Of a DNA stretch of 64,000 nucleotides, positions 12,676 to 25,345 are shown piece after piece (the stretch's first letter is position 1; the number at the start of each line of letters is the position of its first letter). Source of the stretch: Apostichopus japonicus (Eukaryota > Echinodermata > Holothuroidea > Aspidochirotida > Stichopodidae); the NCBI RefSeq assembly GCF_037975245.1, contig NC_092574.1, positions 27,450,713 through 27,514,712 of the forward strand. The letters are read 5' to 3'. The translations under genes and the position numbers were made by a program. The notes below the pieces were generated by a model that saw only the letters and a list, made by a program, of their open reading frames with translations, ran no database searches and was not told the DNA's origin.

Positions 12676-14128
12676 CCTAAAGTCACACATCCCTGTTATA
12701 AGCACCTGTCTTAAAAAATACCGTTTCAATTAAAAAAGAAACCGGTAAAGTTTTAAAGCCAACGTAAATAAAGTCATCGTCTTAGTTGGGTCATTTCTGA
12801 GGAAACTTCCTCAGTTGTCTAAATAATCTAAACCACCGTTATTTACCGACCTAATTAATTACTCTTTCATGCAGAATACCACCTCTTTTGTGTATCAATG
12901 ATTCATTGAGTTAGAATTAGCATGACAATGTAGGCAGTCTCTCTTGAATTTCAAGATTCCAAGGTCCAAACAGACAGAAGTCTTAGGCAAGCAAACCGCT
13001 GCTATAAAATCACTCTTCTGTGTGTTCAAGTATAGGCAGTGAGTCAGTTGTTAGTTCAGAAAAATGACGGTTAAGATTTCTCCGGATTATCCATTGTCAA
13101 GAATTTTGTCTGCAACCACTCATGCTTTTAATATTCAACCTAAAGGTGAATGGCGGCTGGCGCCAACTCAACTTATATGTGTGACGTCACGAAGGTTCAC
13201 GACCCTTAACAGTACCGTACATGCTTCATTGAATTCAGTCAAAGAATTAGAAGGGCGGATAAAAGCTTCAACAGCCACGTTCAGTTGTATACAGAACTAC
13301 ACTACAAACTGTTTCAACCGAAATCAGTAATAACATATGAGACTATATAAACATGTACGTAAATATATATTATGAATGAATTAACGCATACAATTGGAAA
13401 ATGTACAGAGAAAATTGCCACTGCATCGTTTGCGCGTGTTTTGTATAGGTTTGATCTACAAACACCATGTAGCAACCTATGCTGACGGTAAGCTGGTGAT
13501 GTGACGTAATATGATGACAATTATGCTGTAATATGTAATCGATTTTGTTCGCCTATCAAATGCATTTCGAATTATGACTCATAGATATACATAACTGGAA
13601 GTATGGACGAATAGTAACTCTGTTTATTGATTGTCAGCAAAACAAATATGAATATTAAACGCATTTATGCCTTTCAAACCTTCAATGTTGACTGTAGTTT
13701 TAGTGGCTCCTGGAAAAGCACTCAGCGTTTTCATTGAAATTCTCTACCATAGTTGTGGATTTCTGTTCCTAACTGTAAATGTTTGCTTATATGGTATCTA
13801 AACGTTCATCATGTATAAAGCCATCTCACATGATCTATGTGGGCCTGTATGGATTCAGGTATATACTGCAGGGACTTTGAAAGGGTGCACTGCTTCCATA
13901 TTGCTAGATGGTAAAATGAGATGCTAAAATAAAGTAAGCTTTGAAAGCAATAATCGTATACACGGAGAAGTCTCAATTCGAACGTCTATAATAAGCAGCA
14001 TGAAAAATGGGTCGCAGGTAGCCCCATCAAATTGTTCGTGGTATTGTTGTTGGCCATTGCACTAGTATATCTCCATGATAGATGGGTGGCGGAAGTGGGA
14101 CCGATGGGAAAGTGGAGGAGAACAAGTC
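12676..14128. other. No recognised gene; weak promoter-plus-frame candidate
   Basis: A TATA-like GCTATAAAATC sits near 13000, about 60 bp before an ATG at 13064 that opens 88 codons (to 13330). The peptide, beginning MTVKISPDYPLSRIL, is not recognised and contains no signal peptide or membrane segment. I give it little weight as a gene. The remainder is AT-rich without recognisable content. Confidence 0.3.
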
Positions 14129-14238
14129 CATAGGGCTACGAGGCGGGTTGAAGGGGGGCAGGGGGTAGACTGCCCCCAAATTTCCAGAGGACAAGAAATT
14201 CGGGCAAAAGTTCTGAAAAATTCGGGCAGCCTAAGAGG

Positions 14239-14277
<39 letters not shown>

Positions 14278-14467
14278 CCCGAATCTTTTTCAACTTGCAA
14301 GGCCTCAGAAGTGCCATTTCCGGCAATCTGGGAGGCATTTTTTGCCAAAAAAATTCTTGTAGGCTACGCGCCAACTGATGGTGGCGCTCCGCTTAGATAG
14401 TGTCACGGGAACTTTCGGGCACAAAAGTTTCTGACCCTCCAAACTGAAATGGTCCCGTACGCCTATG
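14129..14467. mobile_element. MITE-like element with degenerate terminal repeats
   Basis: The left end CATAGGGCTACGAGG and the inverted right end CCCGTACGCCTATG are similar once single-base gaps are allowed (CATAGG.C.TACG). The interior has C/G-run blocks such as GGGGGCAGGGGGTAGACTGC and an (AT)n stretch at about 14248-14273. No matching target duplication was found. Ends of this style occur on non-autonomous DNA transposons, but the superfamily is uncertain. Confidence 0.45.
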
Positions 14468-14649
14468 AGAAATATAGGTGATTTAAATTTAATACAGAGA
14501 CCAGGGTCTCTTAACTTGTTAAAATTATCATACTTGCTTTTCTCGTACCCGTATTTCAGTAAGCGCATCAGTGTAGCGGTTGTTTATATTTGTTATTTAT
14601 GGTAAGAAGGTGAATTCGCAGTGTATCGTCTTGAGAAGCCTTTACAGCA

Positions 14650-14836
14650 GCACCTTGAACAGATCAAAATATTACCCACTGAACTTTACCCACTGAACCC
14701 ACAGAATATTACCCTCTGAACTTATGATAATAATATTTAGACAACGAGCTGTACAGAAAGAACTTCAGATCAAAATATTACCCACTGAACTTATGATAAT
14801 AATATTTAGACAACGAGCTGTACAGAAAGAACTTCA
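14650..14836. repeat. 69-bp direct duplication
   Basis: Positions 14705-14767 and 14774-14836 are nearly identical with a 69-bp offset. A partial third copy (AGATCAAAATATTACCCACTG) lies just upstream near 14660. Confidence 0.85.
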
Positions 14837-16666
14837 TGTACATGGCAGGATTAAATTATATGCTAGAACTCAAATAATGGTTACTAATAATCAAATTTCA
14901 ACCTCCCATATTGATACATTTAATTGCCTCTTTGAACAATCCTCAGTGTCTTGGAATAATATGGGGAGGCCTATAAATGTTCAAGGGTGTTGAAAAACCG
15001 TCCCATGTTGCGGCACCACGCCAGCATGAATATCACTGCAATAAAAATGTTTAGGGGCTACCCCCCTCCCCCCTCCCTCGCTGTCGGAATTAATAAAGAC
15101 ACAGGGTAAATACCAGTTTGCATTTGGTATACCAAAATTCCAGTAGGTTTATAAACCCTTAGGAGTGTTAATCAAAATAATATTTAAACGATGCATTTAG
15201 ATAACATAGTAATAGTTTTACGATGCATTTAGTAATATTGCATATTTTCTTCCCGAACGCTGATATTTGGTTGACGTATACGTCAATACTGCGTGACAAG
15301 CTCACACGCGTTCATACTGTTTGTGGGAGGTGGTGATAAACTTGAACTGTCAAACTTCACAGACACAGCAGGGAAACTCGTAATCTTCAAATATTTGTGT
15401 AAGGGGTTCACTAGACTGCAGAATATAATAACTTGTATATGGAGTGCACATGCCTATATGGTTACCTAGCACCGCGTATAAACTCAACCCGTTACTAAAC
15501 TTGTTTTTAGCACAGTTTGCTTGATTTCATGTGCGAATTTTCTCACTTGCTTCCCTCCCTTTTAACTCCCTTTTCTCTCTTACATTAAATTGTTGTCTCC
15601 GATACATTCACTTATGAAAACAACTTTTCGAGTTTCACGCGCAAGCGTATACAATATTACTCACGAAAAAAACTGTTTCTTCGACCAAATATTAGAACAG
15701 CGTGAACTTACATTAAATTGAAACTTTGCTCGTACCCCGTCTTGCTTACTCTGAACATCGAATAATGCTTGACGCTACGATGGTTTACTTAGTGGGTAAC
15801 CTGATAGGTAGCTTGGTATATTCACATTAAGAACATTCTTTGATATTATTTGTAATAACCGCAAGTAATTTTCTTTGAGGGCTATGTATATATCATTTCG
15901 ATACAGTTCGTCTGGAGCGCCTACGCATGTATGACTCACCAATGGTCTAGCAGTTCACTGCATCGTTGTGTTCATATATTCAAACACGACAAGCCCTCTT
16001 TTTCCGTTTTCGCGGGTAGATTCTTTCTTTAGTCTAACCCACCTAGTTAACAACAAAACCCGCGGAAATTAATTTGATCATAATTATATATACAGCATAT
16101 TATACCAGCTATGAGTATATGTATGTTATAAAAAGCCTAAAACTTTTGATTGAAACTCTAGACAAAGCGTGATTTTGTTAATGAAATTTATCATCGCATA
16201 CGAGAGTTAATAATTGATTTACGCTCTCATCACCAAATGTTACTTTCTATGAATCACACTGTGAAACAATAGAAAATTAACGAAATCAGTTGAGCTATGG
16301 ATGAGTAACTTTCGATTGATTCTAAAAACAGATAAATAGTGATACGTTTGTCCTTACTTTGTTGTTAATCATGGATTTCATAGAGTATAAAACCAATGAA
16401 TGTCCCGACATGTGTTGATGAGGGAGTTAAATAGGCTGGGAATGCAGGAACGAAAATGGATTCCTTATATAATAAAGATAATACAATTTAAAAACAAAAC
16501 ATGTATGCTCGGAGTTTGAAAACCTGTAAGCATACAGTGATATAGGACCGGAGCATCCACAAGAGTATACTGGCCTTTGTAAGTATGTATGCATAATGTT
16601 AGGGAATTGAACTATATGCGAGAGTTACGGTTCGTTTCTGTGTATATAATATCATATATATGGTAT
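14837..16666. other. No gene recognised
   Basis: AT-rich DNA with a C-rich patch at about 15060-15080 and a short palindrome TTGACGTATACGTCAA near 15272. No supported coding or RNA gene. Confidence 0.5.
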
Positions 16667-18935
16667 ATGCTATAATATTTGAGGGATCAAAAACCTTAGT
16701 CTATCGGGAAATCATAGTAATATGGGAGGGATCATTAACCTTAGTCTATCGGGAAATCATGGTAACATCGGAGGGATCATCAACCTTAATCTATCGGGCA
16801 ATCACAATAACATGGCAGGGATCATCAACCTTAATCTATCGGGCAATCATAGTAATATGGGAGGGATCATTAACCTTAGTCTATCGGGCAATCATAGTAA
16901 TATGGGAGGGATCATAAACCTTAGTCTATCGGGCAATCATAGTAATATGGTAGGAATCATTAACCTTAGTCTATCGGGAAATCATGGTAACATCGGAGGG
17001 ATCATAAACCTTTGTCGGGCAATCATAGTGATATGGGAGGGATCATAAATTTTAGTCTATCGGTACATCATGGTAACATCGGAGGGATCATAAACCTTTG
17101 TCTATCGGGAAATCATGGTAACATCGGAGGGATCATAAACCTTTGTCGGGCAATCATAGTGATATGGGAGGGATCATAAATTTTAGTCTATCGGTACATC
17201 ATGGTAACATCGGAGGGATCATAAACCTTTGTCTATCGGGAAATCATGGTAACGTCGGAGGGATCATAAACCTTTGTCGGGCAATCTTAGTAATATGGGA
17301 GGGATCAAAAACCTTAGTCTATCGGTACATCATGGTAACATCGGAGGGATCATAAACCTTTGTCTATCGGGAAATCATGGTAACATCGGAGGGATCATAA
17401 ACCTTTGTCGGGCAATCATAGTAATATGTGAGGGATCATAAATTTTAGTGTGTCGGGCAATCATAGTAATATGGGAGGGATCATAAATCTTAGTATATCG
17501 GGCAATCATAGTAATATGGGAGGGATCATAAACCTTAGTCTATCGGTAAATCATGGTAACATCGAAGGGATCATAAACCTTTGTCTATCGGGTAATCTTA
17601 GTAATATGTGAGGGATCATAAATCTTAGTCTATCGGGTAATCATAGTAATATGGGAGGGATCAAAAACCTTAGTCTATCGGGAAATCATGGTAACATGGG
17701 AGGGATCATAAATTTTAGTCTATTGGGCAATCATAGTAATATGGGAGGGATCATAAACCTTAGTCTATCGGAAAATCATGATAACATCGGAGGGATCATA
17801 AACCTTTGTCTATCGGGCAATCTTAGTAATATGTGAGGGATCATAAATCTTAGTCTATCGGGCAATCATAGTAATATGGGAGGGATCATAAACCTTAGTC
17901 CTTCGGGAAATCTTGGTAACATCGGAGGGATCATAAACCTTTGTCTATCGGGTAATCTTAGTAATATGTGAGGGGTCATAAATCTTAGTCTATCGGGCAA
18001 TCATAGTAATATGGGAGGGATCATAAACCTTAGTCTATCGGTAAATCATGGTAACATCGGAGGGATCATAAATTTTAGTCTATCGGGCAATCATAGTAAT
18101 ATGGGAGTGATCATTAACCTTAGTCTATCGGTAAATCACGGTAACATCGGAGGGATCATAAACCTTTGTATATCAAGCAATCATAGTAATATGGGAGGGA
18201 TCATAAATCTTAGTCTATCGGTAAATCATAGTAATATGGGAGGGATCATAAACCTTAGTCTATCGGTAAATCATGGTAACATCGGAGGGATCATAAATTT
18301 TAGTCTATCGGGCAATCATAGTAATATGGGAGTGATCATTAACCTTAGTCTATCGGTAAATCATGGTAACATCGGAGGGATCATAAACCTTTGTATATCA
18401 AGCAATCATAGTAATATGGGAGGGATCATAAATCTTAGTCTATCGGTAAATCATAGTAATATGGGTGGGATCATAAATATTAGTCTATCGGGAAATCATG
18501 GTAACATCGGAGGGATCATAAACCTTTGTATATCAAGCAATCATAGTAATATGGGAGGGATCATAAATCTTAGTCTATCGGTAAATCATAGTAATATGGG
18601 TGGGATCATAAATATTAGTCTATCGGGAAATCATGGTAACATCGGAGGGATCATGAACCTTAGTCTATCGGGCAATCACAATAACATGGCAGGGATCATA
18701 AACCTTAATCTATCGGGCAATCATAGTAATATGGGAGGGATCATAAACCTTAGTCTATCGGGAAATCATGGTAATATGGGAGGGATCATAAACCTTTGTC
18801 TGTCGGGCAATTATAGTAATATGGGAGGGATCATAAACCTTAGTCTATCGTTAAATCATGGTAACATCGGAGGGATCATAAACCTTTGTCTATCGGGCAA
18901 TTATGATAACATGGGAGGGATCATAAACCTTAGTT
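16667..18935. repeat. 45-bp satellite array, ~50 copies, with higher-order structure
   Basis: The unit is GGAGGGATCATAAACCTTAG plus TCTATCGGGCAATCATAGTAATATG. Two subtypes alternate, one with GTAACATCGG and CTTTGT, the other with GTAATATGGG and CTTAGT. Multi-unit copies are visible: a five-unit block recurs at a 225-bp offset (18011 and 18236) and a three-unit block at 135 bp (18391 and 18526). Because 45 is a multiple of three, frames stay open (one of 415 codons at 18011-19258, encoding SGNHGNIGGIINLSL-like units). Other units carry in-frame stops or 4-bp deletions, so coding is unlikely. Confidence 0.95.
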
Positions 18936-20263
18936 TGATAAAGTTATTTCCAATCCAGTATATGCATGCTAATGCAATAGTGATTTACCTGATGATCCCT
19001 CAAACCCCACCCGCCCCTCCCCCTCACCCTCCCCTGCCTCTCCCTCTTATGTATAATCTCCTAGAGCTTCCTGACTTCGAAGGTACATGGAAGGAAAGGT
19101 ACCAGGTATACGCGGTAGAAATTCGTTTTGAAACTAACAATTATATCGGCCTGATCAAACCGATGCCTTTAATCCAGCGAGGGTTTGATCTCCCTCTGGT
19201 GATGTTTATTCAACTGCTGACGTCACTGCCCTTATCCACACGATCACAGCATACTTAAATCGAGGTTCAGTTTCGCTGATCTTTTATGATATTTCACGTT
19301 TCCTCGATTCCATGATATTGCCGATAGTATGCCGGTAGGGAACCCCACTCTTCCTTATATTTAAATCAGGGTATTTAACAGGAGCAAATATTAGTGGACC
19401 TGGCATAGTGAGGCGTATTTGAAAAGAGGAAATAAGAGTCGACGTAGTGAGGCGTATTGTGAAGCACAGACCAGTACAGGGATTCCTCCTTTACTCGAAG
19501 TACCCCACAGATGAATTGTTTACAGCATGCTGGACAGCAAATATACTTAAGCTTGTTCATTGCTCACCACTTTTGGACTTACGAGCAGGTTTCTTCAAAT
19601 GCTATAATGACCTCTGTATTGGGGGTTACCCTGTTTATAGGGCAGGGGGGGGGGGTTCTGTCAAAGTGTTATAAATGTTAAGTGAAATTGCTTTATTTTC
19701 AGTCATGAGAGGGATATACCTAGTCAGAATCGTAAAAGCCTAGATTTAGTAATGATTCCACCCTCTCACCCATGTCCCTAGTCTTGGCTCCGACTTTCCT
19801 TTGATATTGCAATGATACCTTTGCCACAGTGTTACAATTGACTTAAAGTTAGGATTGGCAACTCGGCTCCAATCGAAATCCTAACACGGTAATTGAGAAG
19901 CCCAAAGAATAATGATACGTGTTGACACGTGTAGAGGTGGCAGCTGCTAATTTGACATACAAAGGATAGACTATAGTTGACATTTCCATATGGTTATTGC
20001 TGTTAAATAAACAGCTCTCTGTTAATATTTAATCGGGTACAATGTTAACATCACGTATGCATTATAATATACACAAAAGCCTACCGTCAGCATCTACAAG
20101 TCACGAAAATGGGGATTATTCAAATAATCCATATTGAGTCTTACGAACCTAATATAAATATGTAAACTATGAGTATGGTGAAAGAGAATTTTTTTTGGAC
20201 ACAATGCAAACGCCGTGTAATACATGCCGCTAAACAGGGTACAAACACTATATTTTGTTATAC
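18936..20263. other. No gene recognised; C-rich tract
   Basis: After the satellite is a C-rich tract at about 19005-19046 that would be G-rich on the minus strand. The rest is AT-rich without recognisable genes. The non-repeat tail of the open frame leaving the satellite (to 19258) shows no known domain. Confidence 0.5.
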
Positions 20264-20416
20264 CAGGGGCCCTGGCAACTCCCTGGTCATACGTAGCTAG
20301 CCTACAGAGTGTTTCAGCAAGGGATTAATTAAAGATGGGAACCCATCACAAGCAAGTGGGGATATTTCACTTCCTCCACCTACCAGGGAGTTGTTATGGA
20401 ACATAACGACTCCCTG
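20264..20416. repeat. Cluster of inverted CCAGGGAGTTG motifs and a 33-nt hairpin
   Basis: CCAGGGAGTTG occurs inverted at 20276-20286 and direct at 20383-20393. The second copy starts a hairpin at 20384-20416 with 15-nt arms (CAGGGAGTTGTTATG and its near complement, one mismatch) around GAA. The palindrome CCAGGGGCCCTGG lies at the left end. This may be a tiny foldback element. Confidence 0.55.
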
Positions 20417-20450
20417 CACCTATACCATCCCTGTGGATTGCATTGTAAAA

Positions 20451-20507
20451 GGCTAGATACAAAACATCAAAAGCATGGGGGCTAGACACAAAACATCAAA
20501 AGCATGG
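20451..20507. repeat. 28-bp direct duplication
   Basis: Two copies of a unit starting GGCTAGATACAAAACATC and ending AAAGCATGG, separated by one base and differing at one position. Confidence 0.9.
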
Positions 20508-23100
20508 AATATATAACTGGGCCTATCCTAATGCGGAAGTAGTTTGCTAAGAAAAGTCACACAAAAGAGAAATAAAGCTGGTAAACTAAACGTTACATCT
20601 CCATGCAGTGTCGAACAGCTGATCCAACTCTTACCTCCCACCCCACCCCCCCCCAGCCCCTTACACTCTCTTCCACCAGAATGTTACATTCATTATCATG
20701 TCATCATAATGTATGTACTCCGTAGTTCGTGACAAACGATTTTGGTTTTTGCCGGGCTTAATTCAAATCGTTTACAACTTCCATGTCAGTTTGTTGTTGA
20801 TTTACTAACAGGTCTACACTTTAAGTGAAAAAAGCGAGAATACCTTCCCTATCTATTTCTGGATTGCATCGATTGAAACTGGGTGTGATCTCTGACTTCG
20901 CGGACTACAATGGCCGCTGACCGGAACACCCCCCCCCCATCCCCCAGCAAGATAATGGTTATATTATCACAACCAACAAAGTGTCAATCATTATCACGTT
21001 CTAACCAAAGCGTTCGCTGCTCTCTTCAAATTGTCTGTACTTTTTCTGTCGGTTTATTGCTGTTGATTTTCTTAATTTCCCAAAACGGACAAAACAGAAC
21101 AAGTACAACACTTATAAATATAAGCTAAACAATGAAAGTTGTAGATGTTATAGGTGATTTACGTTCTGTTTAAAACTGAGCATGTCAGAACCCCCTCCCC
21201 TCCTTTCTGTTTATAGGTTTCTATTGAAAGTTCACAAGACGCGATTTCTATCACTTTATACGTCAGGGTAACACCTTCTACAACCACAACTTTCTGCATG
21301 CTGGGTCCGATGAACTCAAGCACACTCGACCCTCTGTGTTTGACACGTTTGATAGACGGCCGTCTAACAAATACAAATATGGCTCACCTAACTTGTTTTT
21401 CATTTACTTACGCTGAATTTGATTAAGTGTCAATTTGTCGATTAATTGTTACCATGTTGACATTCTTATGTACCTTAGGTCACCTATTTGTATGGGCGCA
21501 CCATACACAATGAAAATGGTGGCAGTACCTATCTTCTACCTATGTTTACCTCACTGTTTAGTATTACACTGTCGCCATGGTTATCATTCAAGGTTAGCTA
21601 ATCAAATCACTTAATATCTGGAGATATTTAAAGACCCAATACGAATGGTTACTGGGTTAAAAGTGAAACCTGAATTGCCTTTGAATAGCCAAACTAAAAC
21701 TTGCACGTAAGCAAAGTCACTTTCCTCCGCCGTGCTTGTTTTCATTTGAGAATTTATAACTATCCATGAAAATCATTTTGCTCGGGGACAACAAAGTTAT
21801 AAGCTCATAGTGACGGGCACTGACATCAATATTCCTTTGGTACAATACTTCCGGTGAAATAACTTATATAATATAAATCGGCATAGAGCGACCGTTCGGG
21901 TTCGAATACTAGTAGAGTTTCGTTCCGAAACCAGTCAGGTTCGTAAATGCTTTCAGTTTATATGTTTTATATCTTCACTGACTGCTAAGGTAATTTAAAT
22001 ACATCAGCAAGCAATAGTAGAAATGTTCGATTGGGACGAGGAATAACAGTGATCTATCTTGACTGCTTTCGAACCCATGGACTTAATATCAACTACATAT
22101 ATACATAGCGCAGAACCCCTCCAATCTGATGGTAAATGGAAGACACTTACAAACGCAAAAATCCTTTCGCAATATACACAAGTAATTAATCGCAAATTGA
22201 TACCTTGATAATTGAGACTATGTATTCTTAATTGAATAAAACCAGAATTGTCAAAAGAAAATTCATGTATCTCACCATCTGAATGTAGGCCTATATGAAA
22301 TCCTAAATTAACTTTCGAATATTTAACAATCTTCATTTTCACACAATATTTGAAATCTAAGCTGGATATATTTAATAGATATTTGATGTAGCCTATAGCA
22401 ATTTTACATTAATAAATCGTGCTGTCTGGTCCCAATAGAGTGATTTACTGCTCCTAGAAGTGACATTTTAAAACATGCTGAAATTAGAGCTGGATGCTGA
22501 ATGATTACAGTATAAAGGCCATGAAATTTCACTAGATAAATTCCTTGACCAATCATTGATGTCTAACGCGAGATTTGTTACCATTTGCAGAGTGACCGTT
22601 GAATGATACAAAAGTCTTCGGCAAATTGAATGTGTCTGTACATTTTCATATATTACACATTATACATATTATTAACTTATACAAGTTGAAAAAATGGGTT
22701 TTATATAAGCAGTACCTCACAGCGACGACACTACGCAGGGCAAGATCGACTTAGCATAAAGTCTCTCTGACGTCACCATAGCTTCCCCCTTATTCTTCCC
22801 TCCTACTTCTATCCCCCCATTCCATACACTACCCATCATGAACCTCCAATGCAGTAGGGTATATAAAGTCTGTTGTATTCTATGACCGTCTGCAAACATT
22901 AAACTTGCTGCTTTTCGCTCACTCGAAAAAGAACTTTGTAGGTTATTAAGAAGGAAAACACCTTGACAAGTGCAGCGTACTTGGTAAATTCCCAAGTCCA
23001 ATGAGGTGTAAAGTTTAAGAAAGTCATTTAATTTGACTTCACAAGTGTTAAGTCTGCAGGCAACAGTTTTCTTTTCAGGTGTTTGGAACTTCCCTGCAAG
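20508..23100. other. No gene recognised; palindrome and B-box-like site
   Basis: C-rich runs occur near 20637 and 20930. A near-perfect palindrome at about 21348-21371 is centred on TAGACGGCCGTCTA. A pol III B-box-like GGGTTCGAATACTAG near 21898 may be a decayed SINE. The minus-strand frame at 22004-22342 (112 codons) has no family signature and I do not call it a gene. Confidence 0.45.
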
Positions 23101-23151
23101 TATCGATGTGACGTTGTTTGTATATAGAGGGGGCTGTTATATGAACGATGA

Positions 23152-23182
23152 CAGAGCCGTATATAGAGAGAGTTTGGCCAAC
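23152..23182 (+). promoter_or_regulatory. 31-bp TATA-containing sequence, copy 1
   Basis: The segment contains CCGTATATAGAGAGAGTTTG and ends GGCCAAC. An identical 31-bp sequence lies inverted at 27365-27395. Another GTATATAGAG sits about 40 bp upstream (23120) and a TGACGTCA (CRE-type) site lies at 23193-23200. A spaced second match, AAAATAGGTCCA, follows at 23220-23231. The layout suggests a core promoter firing rightward or a dispersed repeat carrying one. Its function is inferred. Confidence 0.5.
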
Positions 23183-25345
23183 TGGCGATTTGTGACGTCA
23201 CACGCAAACCATGGGCATCAAAATAGGTCCAGTTGTCGTTACCAGTTGCGCGAAACACGAAAAACACCACACACAATATATAGCAGCTTTGCACACTGTG
23301 CTCGTTGCGAACAAACGAAGCGACTCAGAATGTCAGATTTTGACAGGCATACGAGGAGCAAAATGGATATCAGGTAATGAATTAGAGTATGCGTTAGTTA
23401 ATGACATTAACGTTTATCTTCACACCTGAAATGCATAGAAAACTAGCTGAAAACCTGTCATTACACTTGTTTTATTTTACGCCTCATACTACTAGTCCTA
23501 CTTTGGTCATACAAACGAAAAGCACACATCACAGTCCTGGCTAGGCTAGATTACAGACGCACAACTATAGCATCAGGCCTACATTAATAGATCCTTCAAT
23601 TAAATAAAGTAGGCCTACACATAAAATGACAATTTATGCTTCACTGATCTTTTCAGGTTTGCCAAAAAGTAGTTGTACCAGAGGTCATTGTATTAAACTC
23701 CAGAAGTTACATAGTAGGATTAATATTCAGCATAACTTTTTCTCTAAAGTCTAATACAACTTATGCAAGGGTTGTGAATGGATGGAATGGTTTGCCTGAG
23801 AAGGTTGAATTGCAAGTAGCGTGAATGGGTTTAAGAATACTTTGGATGAGTACATTAAGCATTGTAATTGGGTATGACATTTGATGTCTGCGGTTTTATT
23901 CCTCTCATATAGCCTTAGGGTCCTTAATGGGGACTTGAATGTCTCTCCTGGTCTTTTTTTCTACTAAACTAAACTATATACTTGAGTGTAGGAGTTAGCA
24001 ATAGTTGGGAGTCTGTGGGCAAACCTAAGACTGATATTGTGGTGTTAATTTCTCAGGAATGTAGTACTAGGCTATAGTAGGTGCAACAGATTGAATGGGT
24101 CTGTCGAGAAAAAAAACCCCGCAACAACTGAATACTGGTGTATGTTGTAGCTTATGTATTTTCCATTAACATATATACTATATGGTCATGTCCTTAATAA
24201 GGTTTCATGGATCACACTGACATAGTGTGCCTACTTGTCAGTGTTGTCAACTGAGCACAGGGCTGATGACATCATTCAGTTTGTTATTATGCAGACAGCA
24301 AATGGCCATAATGATAATTATTAATTGTTACTTATTCTTCATACTGCCCTTACTGGCCTTACCTGAACAGTGATGTATAAAAATGCAAGAAGTCGTTAAG
24401 CTTTTCATTTAAGAATCGTTTCAGCCTGTCCTATTTCAAACATATGATTGGCAGGTTTCCACGTTACATAGCTTATCAAAATGGAGCTGTTCTGTAAAGC
24501 AAGAAAATCACACATATGCATGCATACAAACACACTCATATATAACAATTTCTGAATATCTTTTCAGCTGCCCAAAGGTACTGGAATGCAAGCTCTGTTG
24601 GGTGAATTAAAAAACCCTCATTGTACTCTTTTATCGTGGTCAGCATAGCTGGAACCAGCAATGATGGTGATGTGGATTTGACAGTACCTAGACCAGAATT
24701 CAATAGCTGCTTTGTGTTGAAGTGGGTTCAACTTGCTCAAGGCCATGACAGGATGACGACTAGACATCAGGATGAATTATTTGTTGCAGAGCTCTATAAA
24801 CCAGGCAGTTGTTAAAACATCCATTGGGTGACCCTCACAGGCTACCAGGCACTGCATCGCAGAAGCAAAATGAAGTGTGTGTGATACCTTCATCTTATGA
24901 GAGTGGAATGGTATCAGTGTGGCCTCTGTCAATTTGGCTTCAAGTCTTTGTTTTCTTGAAAGCTGAGAAGATCTTTCAGTGGTTTCACACTGACCTCTGT
25001 ACTTGACAATTCATGTGTATTTGCCAGCTCAGGAGGAAGCCAGATTTTAATTACATTAACCAATGCTGACTTTTTTTGGGACATGTGGTACATCTGCAAG
25101 GAGGTGAAGGAAGCAGTTGGAGTTGCATGGATGTGGAATCTTGTTGATAGTCTGGCAGTTTTATCCACAGATTATCCCAAAGCTTCTCCACATTGCCACA
25201 TTCAGAACTTATTACATTGATAAACTTGAAAATTGCAGGAATCTAACGAAGCACCCATCAAGGGAATTTGTTTGTATAATTATTGAAAGCTGTGACCTTC
25301 TGATGTGACAGACTAATGTGAAATAAAGGGCAGTAGATTACCTTG
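23183..25345 (+). other. Possible spliced transcript, coding status unclear
   Basis: Downstream of the TATA-containing sequence, an ATG in good context (ACCATGG, 23211) opens a frame into a donor CAG|GTAATG (exon end 23373). Acceptors TCTTTTCAG occur before 23658 and before 24568. The block 24568-25345 ends near an AATAAA at 25322-25327 followed by T/G-rich DNA, as a 3' exon would. Joining the first exon to either acceptor gives only a short product that stops soon after the junction. I recognise no domain. A non-coding RNA, a decayed gene or chance are all open. No promoter or splicing is demonstrated. Confidence 0.25.
23658..23985 (+). mobile_element. CR1/L2-like LINE 3' end (degraded)
   Basis: Translated pieces match the C-terminal tail typical of CR1/L2-clade reverse transcriptases: TRGH..KLQK.HSR, then NFFS, then RVVNGWNGLPEKV, then NGFKNTLDEY. 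They lie in order but in different frames, with stop codons between, so the copy is dead. A short 3' UTR-like stretch follows, with LINE-like text (GGGTCCTTAATGGGGACTTG) and a CTAAACTAAACTA tail. Only the last ~70 codons plus UTR remain, as expected from 5' truncation during target-primed reverse transcription. Confidence 0.75.

Noticed and set aside
18011-19258. A 415-codon frame with 15-residue repeats
   Set aside because: It arises because the satellite period is 45 bp. Neighbouring units have stops and frame-breaking deletions, and the tail shows no known domain.
21890-21910. tRNA gene suggested by GGGTTCGAATACTAG
   Set aside because: No acceptor stem, D-arm or box A could be placed around it. 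At most it is a decayed tRNA-derived SINE.
22004-22342. A 112-codon minus-strand frame
   Set aside because: No domain, no supported splice or promoter context. A frame of this length is expected by chance somewhere in six frames of 64 kb.
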